From an uncultured Sutterella sp. (lineage in GTDB: Bacteria > Pseudomonadota > Gammaproteobacteria > Burkholderiales > Burkholderiaceae_F), in contig CAAGKD010000116.1 of assembly GCA_900770335.1 (NCBI GenBank), positions 1-7,503 on the forward strand: a DNA stretch of 7,503 bases, in the 5' to 3' direction. The position numbers and the translations under genes were made by a program. Positions 5,589-7,503 of the stretch are shown here, piece after piece. How positions within the stretch are numbered: position 1 is the first letter of the stretch; the number at the start of each line of letters is the position of its first letter. The notes under the pieces are model-generated. The model ran no database searches and was not told the origin of the DNA. It saw only the letters and a program-made list of their open reading frames with translations.

Positions 5589-6383
5589 TTACGCCTCTTC
5601 TCCGGGCTGCTTCGCGGAGTCCCCGTCCGGCTCGGCGGCGAGCTCGTCGAAGATCGCGTTGTAGCGGCGAACCGTCTCGGCGAAGCCGAGCTCGAGCGCC
5701 TCGGCCGTGAAGGCGTGGCCGATCGAAACCTCAAGGACGTTGCGGCAGGCCTTGAGCAGCGGGCGGACGTTCTCGAGCGAGAGGTCATGGCCGGCGTTGA
5801 CGCCGAGGCTCAGGGTCTCGGCGATCTTGGCCGTGTCCTCGTAGGAGAGTGTGATCGCGTCGGCGATCGGCGTGTTCCAGGCGGCGGCGTAGGCCTCCGT
5901 GTAGAGCTCGATGCGGTCCGCGCCGACCTCCTTCGCCCAGCGGGCGTACTCCGGATCGGGATCCGTGAAGAGGCTCACCCGGCAGCCGAGGGCCTTGGCT
6001 TCGGCGACGACCGGAACGAGCTTCGCGCGGACCGCGGGATCGGCGAAGTCAAAGCCGTGGTCGGAGGTCTTCTGCTCGACCGAGTCCGGCACGAAGGTGA
6101 CCTGATGCGGACGGATCTCGCGGATGATCGGCATCAGGTTCTCGAAGGGGTTGCCCTCAATGTTGAACTCTGCGCCGGGAAACTGAGCGACGAGGTCCGC
6201 GAGGGGCTTCAAGTCCGAGCGGCGGATGTGGCGCTCGTCGGGGCGCGGGTGCACCGTTAGGCCGGCTGCGCCCGCCTCGAGGGCGATGCGGCCGTAGTGA
6301 ACCGGGTCGGGGCAGTTGCCGGACCTCGAGTTGCGGATGAGCGCGACCTTGTTGAGATTGACGGAAAGCTTCGTGCGGACCAT
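5589..6383 (-). CDS. pdxJ: Pyridoxine 5'-phosphate synthase PdxJ, 'VNLNKVA' subfamily
   Basis: PdxJ condenses 3-amino-2-oxopropyl phosphate with 1-deoxy-D-xylulose 5-phosphate to pyridoxine 5'-phosphate, the last ring-closing step of DXP-dependent vitamin B6 synthesis. It has 264 residues, a few more than usual because of a tail after about residue 245. Residues aligned with E. coli catalytic and ligand positions are Asn9, Arg20, His45, Arg47, His52, Glu76 (NIEG), Glu159, His199 (NAGHD) and Gly222-His223. The usual Asp-His of 'NIDHVATLR' is Asn11-Lys12 here. With TVHPRPDERHIRRSD and EFNIEGNPF, the sequence resembles PdxJ as I recall it from Bacteroidetes and Xanthomonas rather than typical beta-proteobacterial PdxJ. 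The ATG at 6383 has AGGAGG at 6394-6399 with a 10-base spacer. It is followed without a gap by nagZ and preceded by recO, the usual neighbour. Confidence 0.96.
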   Translation of the reverse strand: MVRTKLSVNLNKVALIRNSRSGNCPDPVHYGRIALEAGAAGLTVHPRPDERHIRRSDLKPLADLVAQFPGAEFNIEGNPFENLMPIIREIRPHQVTFVPDSVEQKTSDHGFDFADPAVRAKLVPVVAEAKALGCRVSLFTDPDPEYARWAKEVGADRIELYTEAYAAAWNTPIADAITLSYEDTAKIAETLSLGVNAGHDLSLENVRPLLKACRNVLEVSIGHAFTAEALELGFAETVRRYNAIFDELAAEPDGDSAKQPGEEA

Positions 6384-6393
6384 GAGTGACGAA

Positions 6394-6399
6394 CCTCCT
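6394..6399 (-). promoter_or_regulatory. Strong Shine-Dalgarno of pdxJ
   Basis: AGGAGG, a perfect anti-16S match, stands 10 bases before the ATG at 6381-6383. The spacing is slightly long, but the site supports the chosen start. Confidence 0.7.
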
Positions 6400-6650
6400 C
6401 AGGCGGGAATGACGGGAATGCCGGAGCCGGGCCGCCCGACGTCCCTCGGGACTGCTTTCGGGCGACGCTTCCGGCGCAGGACCTCCGGGCCCTGCGAGGC
6501 CGGCGATCCCGATGGGCGTTGAGCTGCGGCCGGTCAGAATAGCACGGGCCTGCGAAGGCCCGACACGGCCGACCGGAGGAGGACGGCTCCTTCGAAGGAA
6601 GGGACCGCCGAGACGTCCCGAAAGCGCGCCGGAGATGCGCCGGCAGCGCT
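6400..6650 (-). promoter_or_regulatory. Structured recO-pdxJ intergenic region with a possible extended -10 promoter
   Basis: Several perfect inverted repeats are visible. CGGGCCT-GCGA-AGGCCCG at 6545-6562 is flanked by an outer CCGGTC/GACCGG pair (6530-6535, 6571-6576). CGCCCGA and TCGGGCG (6433-6439, 6458-6464) enclose a smaller GTCCC/GGGAC pair (6441-6452). TCCTTCGAAGGA at 6588-6599 is a full palindrome. On the minus strand TGCTATTCT (6536-6544) has the form of an extended -10 element and directly follows the 6545-6562 hairpin, with no clear -35. If used, it would give pdxJ-nagZ a structured leader of roughly 145 bases. The hairpin could instead help end the recO transcript. Confidence 0.3.
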
Positions 6651-7503
6651 TCAAAGGCGCTTGAGCTCGGCGAGAATCCGGCGGCTTCTCAGGGGGCGGC
6701 CGTCAAGCCTCAGTTCAATCGCCTCGCGGTAGATCTCTCGCGCCGCGCGCAGGGCCTCCGGGCTTTCCAGACGCCCGGCGAGCACGTCGCGCACGAGCGC
6801 GTCGCCCCAGGCGCGAAAGCGCGCCTGGGCCGGATCGGCCGGCGCGCGGGCAGGAACGAGCGCCCCGAGCTCGCCCAGGCGCCAGAAGCGCTCTGCGCAG
6901 GGATCCTCCTCGCGCGCGACTGCGTCGGCAAGGCCCGTCCGGAGCGATTGCGCCGGCTCCGCGCCGGATCCGTCCTCGCCGCCCGTCTCGTCGATCGCAA
7001 CGGGCCAGCCGCAGATGCGCAGCAGCTCCGCCTCGAAGGCCCTCAGGCCGCGCTGCCGATCGGCGGCGGCGTCCTCGCAGAGCGCCTCCATCACGCGCAC
7101 GTAGGCCGTGAAGAGTCCCGGATGCGGGTCCTCGCGCTCGGTGAGGCGAAGCACGAGCTCGTTGACGTAAAAGCCCGACAGGAGCGCCTCGCCGCGCAGG
7201 GGCGGCAGAACCCCGAACCACTCGGCGCACGTGAGGACCTTGGCCTCCTTGCGGCCCGTCCAGGTGAGCTTGAGGGGCGTGAAGGGCACGAGCACGCCCC
7301 TCAGGTTCGATCCCGGCCGCTTGGCGCCGCGGGCGATGAGAAAGACGCGCCCGAAGCGCGCCGTGAGCGCGTCCAGCACGAGGCTCGACTCGCTCCAGGG
7401 GTAGGAGTGGAGCAGAAACGCCGGCTCCTCGGCGGGCTTGCGCGGACGCCTCGATCCGGCGGGCGCGGCCTCGGCCCGCTCGGCCTTCTCGAGGGTCGCA
7501 AAG
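6651..7503 (-). CDS. recO: DNA repair protein RecO, 5' end outside the window
   Basis: RecO helps load RecA onto SSB-coated single-stranded DNA, with RecR, in gap repair and recombination. The frame stays open to the right edge, giving 283 residues without a start. The visible part opens with an Ala/Glu/Arg-rich stretch (about residues 1-26), an N-terminal extension often seen in beta-proteobacterial RecO. The OB-fold then begins at PAFLLHSYPWSESSLVLD and continues through FGRVFLIARGAKRPGS and VLTCAEW. The helical part follows, with LLSGFYVNELVLRL and EDPHPGLF, both strong RecO motifs, ending in RPLRSRRILAEL. A shorter frame starting at the GTG at 7379 would cut into the OB-fold and is wrong. 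A low-conservation Gly/Glu/Ala-rich linker lies near GGEDGSGAEP. pdxJ follows after 267 bases, as in the usual recO-pdxJ order. Confidence 0.93.
   Translation of the reverse strand, partial: FATLEKAERAEAAPAGSRRPRKPAEEPAFLLHSYPWSESSLVLDALTARFGRVFLIARGAKRPGSNLRGVLVPFTPLKLTWTGRKEAKVLTCAEWFGVLPPLRGEALLSGFYVNELVLRLTEREDPHPGLFTAYVRVMEALCEDAAADRQRGLRAFEAELLRICGWPVAIDETGGEDGSGAEPAQSLRTGLADAVAREEDPCAERFWRLGELGALVPARAPADPAQARFRAWGDALVRDVLAGRLESPEALRAAREIYREAIELRLDGRPLRSRRILAELKRL

Noticed and set aside
4725..6260. 511-residue plus-strand open frame opposite nagZ and pdxJ
   Set aside because: It has the same charged antisense composition, and both minus-strand genes are certain.
7301..7501. 66-residue Arg/Ser/Pro-rich minus-strand frame at the right edge
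   Set aside because: It is a shadow. The true frame continues RecO upstream with its OB-fold start (PAFLLHSYPWSESS).

Overview
This is a GC-rich, densely packed bacterial chromosomal window in which every intact gene lies on the minus strand. The order read 5' to 3' on that strand is recO, pdxJ, nagZ, a HicB-like gene, pncB, an ion antiporter and an ABC permease. The recO-pdxJ-(acpS)-nagZ order and the beta-type N-terminal extension on RecO suggest Betaproteobacteria (Burkholderiales). The Sutterellaceae are my best guess, from gene content and remembered family sequences only.

Region by region, from the right edge: recO (DNA repair) enters the window already under way and ends at 6651. A 267-base structured intergenic stretch follows. 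pdxJ (vitamin B6) and nagZ (peptidoglycan recycling) then form a tightly coupled pair, with the pdxJ stop codon touching the nagZ ATG and no acpS between them. Next comes a roughly 450-base island holding the decayed C-terminal end of a Fic-family protein on the plus strand and several short inverted repeats. It is followed by a HicB-like antitoxin-type gene without a visible HicA partner. pncB (NAD salvage) follows after a short gap, with a start codon that is ambiguous and may be enclosed in a hairpin. Beyond a candidate terminator and a structured leader lies a polytopic antiporter of the NhaD/ArsB/CitMHS superfamily. At the left edge is the first part of an SsuC/TauC-like ABC permease that runs into a stop after 80 codons.

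Most of the window is housekeeping metabolism. The accessory part is the 3404-4541 island (HicB-like gene plus Fic remnant), which looks like old toxin-antitoxin or mobile cargo inserted between nagZ and pncB. I see no complete novel system. The points most worth following are the Fic remnant, the orphan HicB-like protein with a possible second domain copy, the unusual PdxJ subfamily in an otherwise conserved operon position, the pncB start region and the antiporter leader. No tRNA, rRNA, CRISPR array or insertion sequence was recognised.
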